From the NCBI GenBank assembly GCA_938012815.1, contig CALLVV010000017.1:1-56496 (forward strand): a stretch of 56,496 bases of DNA, given 5' to 3'. The translations under genes and the position numbers were made by a program. Every line of letters starts with the position of its first letter. Positions within the stretch are counted from its first letter, which is position 1. The stretch comes from an uncultured Propionibacteriaceae bacterium. Its GTDB lineage: Bacteria > Actinomycetota > Actinomycetes > Propionibacteriales > Propionibacteriaceae. Below are positions 1 to 9,428 of the stretch, piece by piece. The notes under the pieces were generated by a model. It did not search any database. It saw nothing but the letters and a program-made list of their open reading frames with translations, and was not told where the DNA came from.

Positions 1-36
1 AAGATAAGGTGGCGGGAGGCGGCGCATGAAAAGTCG

Positions 37-435
37 ATGGACATTCTGTGTGGAATTGGTAATTGGTTCGGATTGACGGGGACGTATGAGGTTAAACCCG
101 GGGAGGTGCATCCTTTCTGGTTCACTGCATCAAAATCAGAGTATCTGGCATTTTCTATTCCAAACTGTCTGGTGGGTGTTACTCTATTCTTCCTTCTGCT
201 TTGCAATGGAGTTTGCTGGAGTCTCGCTGCCATTGTTCCGACGCAATTTGTTGCGCTTGCGATGCTTGTTTCCGAGGATTCACCATCAAGGCGGATGATG
301 GATATTTCAGCGAGAAGGAAAAATAAAGGATTTCTAAGAGTGAAATGTTGCAGAGTGTCGACTTTGCTGTTGTTTTGGTGTCTCTGGAATTTTCTGCCCG
401 ACTGCATGGACTACCATAGGTTTTGTGAGCGGTAG
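37..435 (+). CDS. Doubtful hypothetical membrane-type ORF
   Basis: This open frame of 132 codons lies in unusually AT-rich DNA at the left edge. It would encode a protein with two hydrophobic stretches (about residues 42-72 and 108-118) and several Cys and Trp residues. I recognise no family, see no clear ribosome binding site, and codon use does not resemble the GC-rich genes further right. It may be chance, or a remnant of transferred DNA. Confidence 0.2.
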   Translation: MDILCGIGNWFGLTGTYEVKPGEVHPFWFTASKSEYLAFSIPNCLVGVTLFFLLLCNGVCWSLAAIVPTQFVALAMLVSEDSPSRRMMDISARRKNKGFLRVKCCRVSTLLLFWCLWNFLPDCMDYHRFCER

Positions 436-1840
436 TAAAGAACTTGGGTTATGGTTTGAGCTGCTGTCTCGATTTGTTGCCATGCCTTGATGAATTTCGT
501 TTCGGGTGTTGTATTCGATCGCTGGGATGAAGCTTGGTTTGATTGCAGTCAGTGTTCAATCCAACCCGTTACGATTTGTGATTGCTTTTCTTCGGGAAAG
601 GGGTGGAACTCTCCGGTTGACGAGTTCTCTTCCTGTGTAGGTGGTGCAGAATGATATCTGCTGCGGTGCTGTACGTGACACGCGCCGGCTCTTCCCGTTG
701 AAGCAGCGGATACCATACTTGTTCATGGTGTTTGGTGTAGATGAGCCGGGTGATGCATTTTGTGTTCCCCGAGAATCGTTGCGCCCGTGATGGGCCGGGC
801 GTTTCGCACCGCTGATTCTTTAAGGCATTCTTGGCAAGGGTCAACGAACCTTCCTGCGGGTAGGCGGTCTCGTTACAGTCTGCCGGGCACACGGCCCCTT
901 TCCCACGTGTGAGCGTGTGGGAGATGGCCATCCCGTCCTGTGTCTGGAACTGGAGCATCGACTGTGAAGTCTCGTCCCGGCTGGGGCGGGATGCCCCGCC
1001 AGTTCCCTGGCTGGCGCGGTGTGTGGGGCCTCGCGAGTCTGGGTGTGAGACACCTCCGCCGAGGGCCCTCCAGGCTACGTGGACCTGGCGCATCGTGCCC
1101 GAAAAAGGGCTGGTCTGCAACGCCACTGTTCCCCACGGGTTTTGTGCGCCCTGCCAACACCAGGTGGGTTTGTTCGGAGCTTGTTGAAGAAATATGTCAC
1201 AAAAATGGCGAGTTCCTTCACGACGCTTTGTGGGTTTCCGGCAATATCCTGGCTCCGCCAGGGTGTAGCAGACCGGGTGCGCGACACCTCCGGGCAGCGA
1301 CACATCCAGACGGGCTTCGGGGCGGTTGCCTTCTTGCGCGGAGGGGCATGTGCGCGCACCTCTATTCCTTACCCGGAATCTCCTGCAGCGGAGGAAGAAT
1401 GCCGCTTTGCTCCTGAACTAGCCCCTCCCGGGCCTCACGCAGCTCGGCTTTGTTTTCCTTGTACTCAGCAAGCTGGGCCGCCGTCATTTCCTCACCATCG
1501 GATCCGGAATGGGGTTTCCTCCCACCTGTCTGGTCCAGCACCCTGACGGTTTACGCGGACCAGACCTGTAGGGCTTCACCACCACACTGATCATGCAGAG
1601 GTTTCTCTACTACCACCTGACACGACCCGCCGCCTGAACTCTTTGCCGAACCTTCGACGCCGACACAATACAGACCTATACCCCACGTGTCCGATCAAAC
1701 CTGTTCTTCGTCACTGCCCACGAAATGCGCAGCGCTTCGCCCTTATGAATAAGCCTCATTGTTTCCTGTACCCGGCAGCGGTTTGCGTTATCGCTGAAGC
1801 AACTCAACTCCTCGATGAGCAAGCCCCGAGAATTGTAGAC
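436..1840. other. Non-coding or decayed DNA
   Basis: I find no convincing gene in these 1.4 kb. Several overlapping frames are open on both strands, but none has a recognisable domain, a good ribosome binding site or consistent codon bias. GC content rises from left to right. Between about 895 and 1060 there are short GC-rich inverted repeats. A motif GGGTGyGmGACACCTCCG occurs at about 1041 and again at about 1275. The stretch reads like degraded accessory DNA. Confidence 0.4.
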
Positions 1841-2227
1841 CTACCAGCAGGGTAGTCCCTGTGCGGCACGCGCCTGCAGAATGGCTGCAATGATTTTCTT
1901 CCTGCTCCAGCTCACAAACTCCAGGTCGATGCCGCGGGTGGTCGAGAGCACGACGGTGGCGGTGAGGATGATAGTTCTCAGACGTGCACCGACGATTTCC
2001 GCCACGGGAATGTGCAGTTGACTCCTCTCGTTGTCGATGTTGAAGGAGTGGGGTTCGAAAATGACCTCCGAGGCGGTGACCAGGAGGTGGCCGCCACGTG
2101 CCACGCGTCCGCGCGCACCGGTAAGGATCGCCGGTATTGCGAGGATTCTCTCGGTGAGGGAACCGGGCTGATCGAGGTGGTTCGCCGGTACTCTGAGCAG
2201 TAGCGGCGCGTCGGATCTCGCGCTCAT
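1841..2227 (-). CDS. PH/GRAM-like domain protein
   Basis: A protein of 128 residues that I read as a small PH/GRAM-like beta-sandwich. It has alternating hydrophobic strands (around residues 46-55, 72-82 and 88-95) followed by a C-terminal amphipathic helix that starts with a W-S-R-K-K motif. GRAM domains bind membranes or proteins; the ligand here cannot be told. The start is supported by an AGAGGA ribosome binding site about six bases before the ATG. It is the only credible gene in the left 3 kb and stands alone. The fold is inferred from pattern, not from a catalytic motif. Confidence 0.6.
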   Translation of the reverse strand: MSARSDAPLLLRVPANHLDQPGSLTERILAIPAILTGARGRVARGGHLLVTASEVIFEPHSFNIDNERSQLHIPVAEIVGARLRTIILTATVVLSTTRGIDLEFVSWSRKKIIAAILQARAAQGLPCW

Positions 2228-3042
2228 CGTAGTCCTCTCTGATCTACTCCGTGCGTCGAACAGCTACAGTATAACGTCTCCCGCTCGCCCACTGGTGGGT
2301 CGGAACTCGTCGAGATGGAAACGAAGTGCCGTCAGTTCGTCGATGTTGACGCCCTACAGGATGACCCGCCGCAAGGTGGTTCGCTCGGTAGGGCCCGTGG
2401 GGGGCATGCCGGCTCGGTGGCATGTAGGTGAGCCCGTCCTCTGCAACGTGCATGCATGGAGGAGCTGGCAGTGAGTTGCAGGACAAGGTGCGTTACGCGT
2501 TCGCAGCACGGACTGGAGCTGCTCGGCCGGTACCCGAGAAGTCTCTTGGGGTCGCTGCTTTGACTCATGACAGTCTTCTGACATTGATTTCACATATTAG
2601 AAACTTGACATCTAATGAAGGGAGGATCGGCATTGTGACCTTTGTTGAACCTGAGTGCATCGCGCTGCGGGTGTGTGGCCTCATGCGCTTCGTGGGGTTC
2701 ATGCGAGACAAGGCTGCTGGGGCCGCGTCGAGATCCCCTGTGGGCGCCTCCTGGGCCATTCATATTGTCGTGTGACCCGTCGGGGTCTTTTCACGGGTAG
2801 CCGTGGTAATCGTGCGCTGAGTTGCATCAAGAAGTCTTTGATGACTCGCCGAGAGAAAGGATCTCAATACAATGCGATACTGGCTTGGCGCTGTACCAAA
2901 AGACCATGTAATCAAAGGTGCGGCCGGTAGTCTCTGTCAATTGTGCCACGGCAGGAAGGCGTCACAGCAGCGCATGCGGCGCGGCGAGCACACCCTCTAC
3001 TATTCGCCGGGACAGGCTTCCTGCTGCGGACCTTGATGGTTC
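2228..3042. other. Intergenic region with little coding evidence
   Basis: About 800 bases separate the GRAM-like gene from the threonine operon. Overlapping open frames on both strands look like chance products of GC-rich sequence. The only element that stands out is a short plus-strand ORF with a good ribosome binding site (2635-2775), listed separately. No RNA gene or mobile element was recognised. Confidence 0.4.
2635..2775 (+). CDS. Possible 46-residue peptide
   Basis: A GTG-initiated frame of 46 codons preceded by a strong purine-rich ribosome binding site (GAAGGGAGGA) ending about nine bases before the start. Upstream lie AT-rich hexamers (TATTAG, TTGACA) that could be promoter parts. 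The peptide is mixed hydrophobic with two Cys near the N-terminus and a hydrophobic C-terminus. No family is recognised and no processing genes are adjacent. It is a candidate small protein only. Confidence 0.22.
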   Translation: MTFVEPECIALRVCGLMRFVGFMRDKAAGAASRSPVGASWAIHIVV

Positions 3043-3084
3043 GCTGGTCTTGTTGTGGGGCAGGCAGGCCACGACAAGACCAGC
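3043..3084 (-). terminator. Hairpin downstream of kbl
   Basis: Two 16-base arms (3043-3058 and 3069-3084) are complementary with one mismatch around a 10-base loop. The hairpin lies 64 bases beyond the kbl stop codon in the direction of kbl transcription. No T-run follows, as is common for terminators in high-GC bacteria. It most likely ends the tdh-kbl transcript. Confidence 0.6.
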
Positions 3085-3147
3085 ATGTCAAGAACAAGGT
3101 GAGCAAAATCGTGGGAAGAATGACGGAGGGTGAGCTCCGTATGGCTC

Positions 3148-4332
<1,185 letters not shown>

Positions 4333-4372
4333 GGTCGCGCCTTTCGAATGGGTGAGGAAATGGGGACGTTCA

Positions 4373-5428
4373 TCACTGTTCCCAGTGCATGACGATCTTG
4401 CCGGAGCGGCCGTCTCCCGCGACGGCAAATGCCTCGGTGAACTCGGTCACGGGGAAACGGTGCGTGATGACCCCCGAGATGTCGAGCCCGGAACGGACCA
4501 AGGAGTTCATGGCGTACCAGGTCTCGAAGATCTGCCTGCCAGTCACGCCCTGGATCGTGAGCATGCTGAAGATGATCTTGGAGAAATCCACGGTCAGTTC
4601 CTTGGAAGGGGTGCCGAGCAGTGCGATTCTGCCGCCGTGGGTCATGTGGTCGATCATGGAACGCAGCGCCGTACCCGATCCGGACATCTCCAGCCCGATG
4701 TCGAATCCCTCCTTCATCGAGAAACGGTCGTAGACCTCCCCCAGGGCTTCCCGGCCGGTGTTGACCGTCGAGGTGATACCCAACGTCTTCGCCAAGGCGA
4801 GTCGCTCGTCGCTGAGGTCGGTGATGACGACGTTCCGGGCTCCTTGGAACTTCACCACCAGGGCCGCCATGATCCCGATCGGACCGGCGCCGGTGACCAG
4901 GACATCTTCGGCCAGGGCCGGGAACTGGAGTGCCGCGTGGACGGCATTGCCGAAGGGATCGAAGATGGCGGCGACATCCGGATCGAGTTCCGGTGGATGC
5001 ACCCAGATGTTGGCGGCGGGCATGGTGAAGTACTCGCAGAACGCTCCGTCGACGTGGTAGCCGATTCCCCGGGTCTGCTGGCAGAGGTGACGTTTCCCTG
5101 CCAGGCAGGCGCGGCACCTCCCACACACGTAGTGTCCTTCTCCGGAGACGAACTGCCCGACCTCCAGGTTGGTCACGGCCGAACCGAGTTCGACGATGGT
5201 GCCGCAGAACTCGTGTCCCAGGATGCGTGGGGTGGCGACGGTGCGGGCCGCCCAGCCGTCCCAGCGGTCGATGTGCACGTCGGTGCCACAGATCCCGGTG
5301 CTCCGGATTTTTATCAGGACCTCGGTGGGGCCGGGGGAGGGGACGGGAACCTCGATCAGCTCCAGGCCTGGGCCGGGGTGCGTTTTCGCGAGGGCCAGCA
5401 TGGAACCATCGTCCCACAGGGCCTTCAT
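4373..5428 (-). CDS. tdh: L-threonine 3-dehydrogenase
   Basis: A zinc-dependent medium-chain dehydrogenase that oxidises L-threonine to 2-amino-3-ketobutyrate with NAD+. The 351-residue protein has the catalytic-zinc motif I-C-G-T-D-V-H-I near residue 47, G-H-E near residue 72, a structural-zinc cluster of four Cys around residues 101-115, and the nucleotide-binding G-A-G-P-I-G. The residues I-C-G-T-D-V-H-I-D-R-W-D and F-D-P-F-G-N-A-V-H are typical of Tdh rather than other alcohol dehydrogenases. It is the first gene of tdh-kbl, whose products together convert threonine to glycine and acetyl-CoA. A later in-frame ATG (codon 10) is a possible alternative start. Confidence 0.95.
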   Translation of the reverse strand: MKALWDDGSMLALAKTHPGPGLELIEVPVPSPGPTEVLIKIRSTGICGTDVHIDRWDGWAARTVATPRILGHEFCGTIVELGSAVTNLEVGQFVSGEGHYVCGRCRACLAGKRHLCQQTRGIGYHVDGAFCEYFTMPAANIWVHPPELDPDVAAIFDPFGNAVHAALQFPALAEDVLVTGAGPIGIMAALVVKFQGARNVVITDLSDERLALAKTLGITSTVNTGREALGEVYDRFSMKEGFDIGLEMSGSGTALRSMIDHMTHGGRIALLGTPSKELTVDFSKIIFSMLTIQGVTGRQIFETWYAMNSLVRSGLDISGVITHRFPVTEFTEAFAVAGDGRSGKIVMHWEQ

Positions 5429-5434
5429 GCATCG

Positions 5435-5469
5435 GATCCGGGCTGGTCACACCGGTGTCGGCCCGGATC
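5435..5469 (-). promoter_or_regulatory. Nested palindrome upstream of tdh
   Basis: A perfect 9-base inverted repeat (GATCCGGGC at 5435-5443, GCCCGGATC at 5461-5469) encloses a second perfect palindrome, ACACCGGTGT, at 5449-5458. The element ends seven bases before the tdh start codon. It could be an operator for a threonine- or glycine-responsive regulator, or a hairpin in the leader RNA that affects translation. The pairing is seen directly; the role is inference. Confidence 0.4.
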
Positions 5470-5519
5470 GTACCCGGGCAACTGTTTGTACCCATCCGTG
5501 CCACCAGGAAAGATCGAGG

Positions 5520-6101
5520 CTATCTACCCAGCTCGTCGTGCAGCGCATCAATGGTGTTCTTGGCGGTGAGAAGGTTGACCCCGGTCATTTCCCGGTAACG
5601 CTTGATGGCGAGGATTCTTTGGTTCTGGCGGAGCAGCGCCACCAGCTCCGCGCGTTCCGGAGGGTGAAGGTTCCGGGGTGATTGCTGCTGGAGCTGGTGG
5701 TCTGAACCGCCCGACGGATTGAAGACATAGAAGAGCAGAAACCCCATCAGTCCCAACATGAGCAGCGGTATTCCCCAGAGGCGCAGAATCATCGCCAGGA
5801 TCGCCAAAACCGCCACCACAACCGCCAAGGACTTGTACCTCGATTGTTTCGCGGGGCGCTGCCGATTGACGGGTTGAACCGGGGCGGGCGTGTGTGCGGC
5901 GTACGGATCCCCGGGTGCGCGCCCGGGGAGGTCGTTGAACAGGGCTGTGAGCTCCCCCCGGGTCTTCGCGATCAGCGCGGCGGACATGCGTTCGTCGAAT
6001 TCTTCCGCGGTGATCCGGCCCGCGCTCATGTGCTCGCGCAACAAGACGATCGCCTCGTCGCGTTCAGCGTCGCCGATGCGCAAGTTCTCATCGTCAGCCA
6101 T
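5520..6101 (-). CDS. DUF1707 (SHOCT-like) membrane protein with L7/L12-like C-terminus
   Basis: The first 55 residues carry the DUF1707 signature common in actinobacteria: R-I-G-D-A-E-R-D, then L-R-E-H-x-x-x-G-R-I-T and E-E-F-D-E-R. A Pro-rich linker, two transmembrane helices (about residues 90-130) and a cytoplasmic tail follow. The tail (about 150-193) resembles the C-terminal domain of ribosomal protein L7/L12, with an A-I-K-R-Y-R-E-M-T-G motif and an A-K-x-x-I-D-A-L helix. This combination is known in actinobacteria but its function is unclear. The gene is divergent from pdxH. Confidence 0.8.
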   Translation of the reverse strand: MADDENLRIGDAERDEAIVLLREHMSAGRITAEEFDERMSAALIAKTRGELTALFNDLPGRAPGDPYAAHTPAPVQPVNRQRPAKQSRYKSLAVVVAVLAILAMILRLWGIPLLMLGLMGFLLFYVFNPSGGSDHQLQQQSPRNLHPPERAELVALLRQNQRILAIKRYREMTGVNLLTAKNTIDALHDELGR

Positions 6102-6221
6102 ACCATCAACAGTAGCGGGCCCGGACGTCAGACGACCGTCCGTGCTGATTGTTCACACCCTCCCTACGCCAACGGGGTGCCCGTCCCGGAGCCGCCGCCC
6201 AGCTTCTGGGAGACTTAAGGC

Positions 6222-6857
6222 ATGAGCCTTCACGATGTGCGACGCGACTACTCCGGGGATGCGCTACCGCAGGACCTGACCTCCTTCGAACCATGGAAAT
6301 TCTTCACGGGCTGGCTCGACGCCGCGATTGCCGCCGACGAGGTGGAACCGAACGCCATGCTGCTGGCAACCATCGGTGCGGATGGTCGTCCGCGTTCCCG
6401 GGTGGTGCTGCTGAAGGAAACGAGCCAGAACGGACTCGTCTTCTTCACCCACTACACGTCCCCGAAGGGCGAGGAGCTGGCCGCCAACCCGGTAGCATCC
6501 GCCACCTTCTGGTGGCCGGGATTGATGCGCCAGGTGCGTGCGGTGGGGGCGGTCACGAAACTCACCCGCCAGGAGAACGAAACCTACTTCGCAAAGCGCC
6601 CCAGGGCCAGCCAGCTGGGTGCGTGGGCGTCCCGGCAGTCGATGCCCGTCGTCTCCCACGACGAACTGCTGGCGGCGGCGTCACAGGCAGCCAAACGTTT
6701 TGACGGGGTTGGTGTTCCCTGCCCGCCGGAATGGGGCGGATACCGGATCGATGTCGACGAGTTCGAGTTCTGGCAGGGGCAGTCCGGCAGGCTGCACGAC
6801 CGAGTCCTGGCCCGGCGGAACGCGGATGGCTGGAATGCCATCCACATTCAGCCTTGA
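6222..6857 (+). CDS. pdxH: Pyridoxamine 5'-phosphate oxidase
   Basis: This FMN enzyme oxidises pyridoxamine or pyridoxine 5'-phosphate to pyridoxal 5'-phosphate with oxygen. The 211-residue protein has the family length and motifs: N-A-M-L-L-A-T near the N-terminus, R-P-R-S-R-V-V-L-L-K (FMN contact), F-F-T-H-Y-T-S-x-K-G, S-Q-L-G-A-W-A-S-x-Q-S, and the C-terminal W-x-G-Y-R-I-D and F-W-Q-G-Q-x-x-R-L-H-D-R. It stands alone, head to head with the DUF1707 gene and convergent with the BCCT transporter gene. Its product is the cofactor used by Kbl, but no co-regulation is visible. Confidence 0.95.
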   Translation: MSLHDVRRDYSGDALPQDLTSFEPWKFFTGWLDAAIAADEVEPNAMLLATIGADGRPRSRVVLLKETSQNGLVFFTHYTSPKGEELAANPVASATFWWPGLMRQVRAVGAVTKLTRQENETYFAKRPRASQLGAWASRQSMPVVSHDELLAAASQAAKRFDGVGVPCPPEWGGYRIDVDEFEFWQGQSGRLHDRVLARRNADGWNAIHIQP

Positions 6858-6894
6858 CGAATGATGCAACATTCGTGGATCGGAGACGCACCTA

Positions 6895-8643
6895 CTATCC
6901 CGAGCTGTGATCCTTGCGCCTGGAAAGCTTGATCCGGAAGGGCTTGCGTGTCCTTTCCCCTGATGCGGATTCTTCACTCACGGTGATCTCCTGGCCGTCC
7001 AGGTGCTCGGCCACGGACTCCTTCACGTGCTCGGTTACCTTGTCCATCACGTGTTCGGTCATCTCACGGCGCAGTACCCGGTTCTCCAACCTCAACCGTT
7101 GCCGGTGTTCGTTGCTGAACGCGCGCAATGTCGCCAGACAGGCCAGCACCATGACCACGCTGAACGGCGCCGCCGCAAGGATCGTCATGATTTGCAACGC
7201 CTTGAGGCCAGCGGTCAGATCCTCCCCACCGGAGATCGCCCCACCCCACAACAGCACGGCGGCGATACCACCGCCGAGGACGGCCCACGTCACCCGGGTC
7301 AGGACGGGAGGATCCTGTTCTCCACCAGTGGCGACCATGTCCACCACGAAGGCCGCGGAGTCGGCGCTGGTGACGAAGAAGATCACCAGCAGGATCAGGA
7401 AACCGACGATCAGCAAGCTGCTCGCAGGGATGTGCTCCAGCACCTGGAACAAGGCCTTGACATCGTCGACCTTTCCGTCCGACCCGATGAGGCCACCAGC
7501 CCCGTGGAGCTGCTGCCACAGCGCCGTCCCACCCATGATCGAGAACCACAGGAAGGTCACCAGCGTCGGCACGGCCAGTACACCCGCCACGAATTCCCGC
7601 ACGGTACGTCCCCTCGAGATACGGGCGATGAAGATCCCCACGAACGGTGACCAGCTGATCCACCAGCCCCAGTAGTAGGTGGTCCAGGTCCCCAGCCAGG
7701 ACTCGCCGGCTTCTCCCTGGAACGGCAGGGTGCGGAAACTCAGGTGCACGAAATTGCTGAGGTAGTCGCCGATGGTTTGGACGAACTCGCGCAGCACGAA
7801 CAACGGCTGGCCAAGGAGCAGCACGGCCAAGGCCAGCACCGCTGCCAGCAGCAGGTTCGCGTTCGAGAGCCACTTGATGCCACGATCCAAGCCGCTCAGT
7901 ACCGAACAGGTGGCCAGCGATGTGATGACGGCGATCACGATGAGCAACACCCAGAGCTCAGGTTTGAGGATCCCCAGATAGTCCAGACCGGATGTGAACT
8001 GGGAGGCCCCGAAACCCAGAGATGCCGCCACCCCGAACAGGGTTCCGACGATCGCGAACACATCGACGACATCCCCAAGCCAGCCGCGCACCCGCCTGCC
8101 GAACAGGGGCTCGAGTGCCCACCTGAGTGAAACCTTCCGCCCCTTGCGGTGCACCGTGTAGGCGATGGCCAGGCCGACGACGATGTAGACGGCCCAGGCG
8201 GACAGCCCCCAGTGCAGGAAAGAGGTCGTCATCGCGTCCTGCGCCTTCGCGGCGTCGGATGCGCCATCCGGGGTGCCGGGTGGGGGAGCGGCATAGTGGT
8301 TCATGGGCTCCGCAACGCCCCAGAACACCAGCCCGATCCCCATGCCGGCCGCAAAGAGCATGGCGAACCAGCTCACCAGCGAGTAGGTAGGGGCCTCATC
8401 GTCGGGCCCGAGGGTGATGTTCCCGTACGGTCCGAAGGCCACCAGCAGGGCGAAGGCGACGAAACCCGCGACGATGAGGCTGTAGTACCAGCCCAATCCG
8501 TTGACCACGGAGGTGTTCGCCGCCTCCAACAGATCGCGCAACCAACGCGGCGCCAACGCCGCGAGACCGACGAAACCCAGAACGATCACGGCACTGGGTA
8601 CCGCGACTGCTGTTTTCCAAGGAATCTTTCGTTGTACAACCAT
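6895..8643 (-). CDS. BCCT family transporter (betaine/choline/carnitine type)
   Basis: A secondary transporter of 582 residues with twelve predicted membrane helices. It carries the family hallmarks: M-G-I-G-L-V-F-W-G-V-A-E-P in helix 3, the W-x-W-W-I-S-W-x-P-F-V-G-I-F-I-A-R-I-S-R-G-R-T signature around helix 8, and F-F-V-T-S-A-D-S near the sodium site. Such carriers import compatible solutes with sodium ions. The C-terminal tail of about 75 charged residues, with heptad-like T-E-H-V repeats, could be an osmosensory coiled coil as in BetP. Substrate cannot be assigned. Confidence 0.9.
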   Translation of the reverse strand: MVVQRKIPWKTAVAVPSAVIVLGFVGLAALAPRWLRDLLEAANTSVVNGLGWYYSLIVAGFVAFALLVAFGPYGNITLGPDDEAPTYSLVSWFAMLFAAGMGIGLVFWGVAEPMNHYAAPPPGTPDGASDAAKAQDAMTTSFLHWGLSAWAVYIVVGLAIAYTVHRKGRKVSLRWALEPLFGRRVRGWLGDVVDVFAIVGTLFGVAASLGFGASQFTSGLDYLGILKPELWVLLIVIAVITSLATCSVLSGLDRGIKWLSNANLLLAAVLALAVLLLGQPLFVLREFVQTIGDYLSNFVHLSFRTLPFQGEAGESWLGTWTTYYWGWWISWSPFVGIFIARISRGRTVREFVAGVLAVPTLVTFLWFSIMGGTALWQQLHGAGGLIGSDGKVDDVKALFQVLEHIPASSLLIVGFLILLVIFFVTSADSAAFVVDMVATGGEQDPPVLTRVTWAVLGGGIAAVLLWGGAISGGEDLTAGLKALQIMTILAAAPFSVVMVLACLATLRAFSNEHRQRLRLENRVLRREMTEHVMDKVTEHVKESVAEHLDGQEITVSEESASGERTRKPFRIKLSRRKDHSSG

Positions 8644-8836
8644 TCGGCCAGTCTTTCAGAGGATCGGTGCATACTTTCGTGGATCGGGGCGACCTCCGTC
8701 AAATGTTGTGTGAGATTGCGGCAACTGAACGCGCAACACACGGGGAATGGGTAAGGTTGACCGTGGCCTGTCTCGCGGGACGATCTTCGGAACCCGCATG
8801 GACCAGCGTGAGAACACAGAACGGAGATCCCAGACA

Positions 8837-9229
8837 ATGAGCGAGCCTCTCAGCCCTTCCCCGGAGCTGCCGAACGAGCAGCGCACCGCCCAGCCGGGTC
8901 CCCAGAGCAGCCAGCCTCCGCAGGCCTATCAGGGCTCCCAGGGCATGCAGCCACCGCGTCAGGGGCTTCAGGCTCCGCCCTCGCCGTTCGGGGGGCCGGG
9001 GATGAACAAGAAGCCGGTGACCCCGGCGGCCTGGGTTTATGAAATCGCGATGGGGGCCGTCCAGGCGCTCATGGGGTTCGTGCTCGTCTTCACCGGAAAC
9101 CAGTTCATGCGCTCCTTCGGCAATGGCTACGGGTCGTCGAGCGGGGGAGACGGGGCCGGCATTATTCTCCTGCTGATCGGTCTCGCTCTCATCGTCGCGG
9201 GCGTCTCCCGCCCCCTGAAGCTGCGTTGA
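8837..9229 (+). CDS. Small membrane protein with Pro/Gln-rich N-terminus
   Basis: A protein of 130 residues. The first 60 are low-complexity and rich in Pro, Gln and Gly. Two hydrophobic helices follow (about residues 68-86 and 106-124), separated by a Gly/Ser-rich loop. The start is chosen because GGAG lies about nine bases upstream and the earlier in-frame ATGs lack a binding site. No family is recognised beyond the common actinobacterial type of proline-rich tail plus two helices. Confidence 0.7.
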   Translation: MSEPLSPSPELPNEQRTAQPGPQSSQPPQAYQGSQGMQPPRQGLQAPPSPFGGPGMNKKPVTPAAWVYEIAMGAVQALMGFVLVFTGNQFMRSFGNGYGSSSGGDGAGIILLLIGLALIVAGVSRPLKLR

Positions 9230-9254
9230 TCAACTGGCGCGAACAGGCCTCGGC

Positions 9255-9428
9255 GTGCTGAAGTACGTTCGAACGGTTCTGCTGGCCGTCGTCGTGGTTG
9301 CGGGCATTCTGCTGCCCGTCACCAATTACGCCCCATTCGCATGGGTGGCGGGCGGTGGGTTCGTGCTGGTGCTGAGCCACCCGGCCGTGGCGAAGCGTGT
9401 CGAGCCGGGGGACGATCAGCTGGGGTGA
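9255..9428 (+). CDS. 57-residue hydrophobic protein
   Basis: A GTG-started frame of 57 codons, 25 bases after the preceding membrane protein gene and probably in its transcript. It encodes a short basic N-terminus (V-L-K-Y-V-R-T), two hydrophobic segments (about residues 8-21 and 29-40) and a charged C-terminus. Codon use is strongly GC-biased at third positions like its neighbours, which supports real coding. It overlaps the 3' end of the convergent IMPACT-family gene by 13 bases. Function unknown. Confidence 0.55.
   Translation: MLKYVRTVLLAVVVVAGILLPVTNYAPFAWVAGGGFVLVLSHPAVAKRVEPGDDQLG

Noticed and set aside
890..1350. Possible degenerate CRISPR array, suggested by several short GC-rich inverted repeats such as TCCCACGTGTGAGCGTGTGGGA
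   Set aside because: The units are not similar enough to each other and do not recur at a constant spacing. No cas gene is present.
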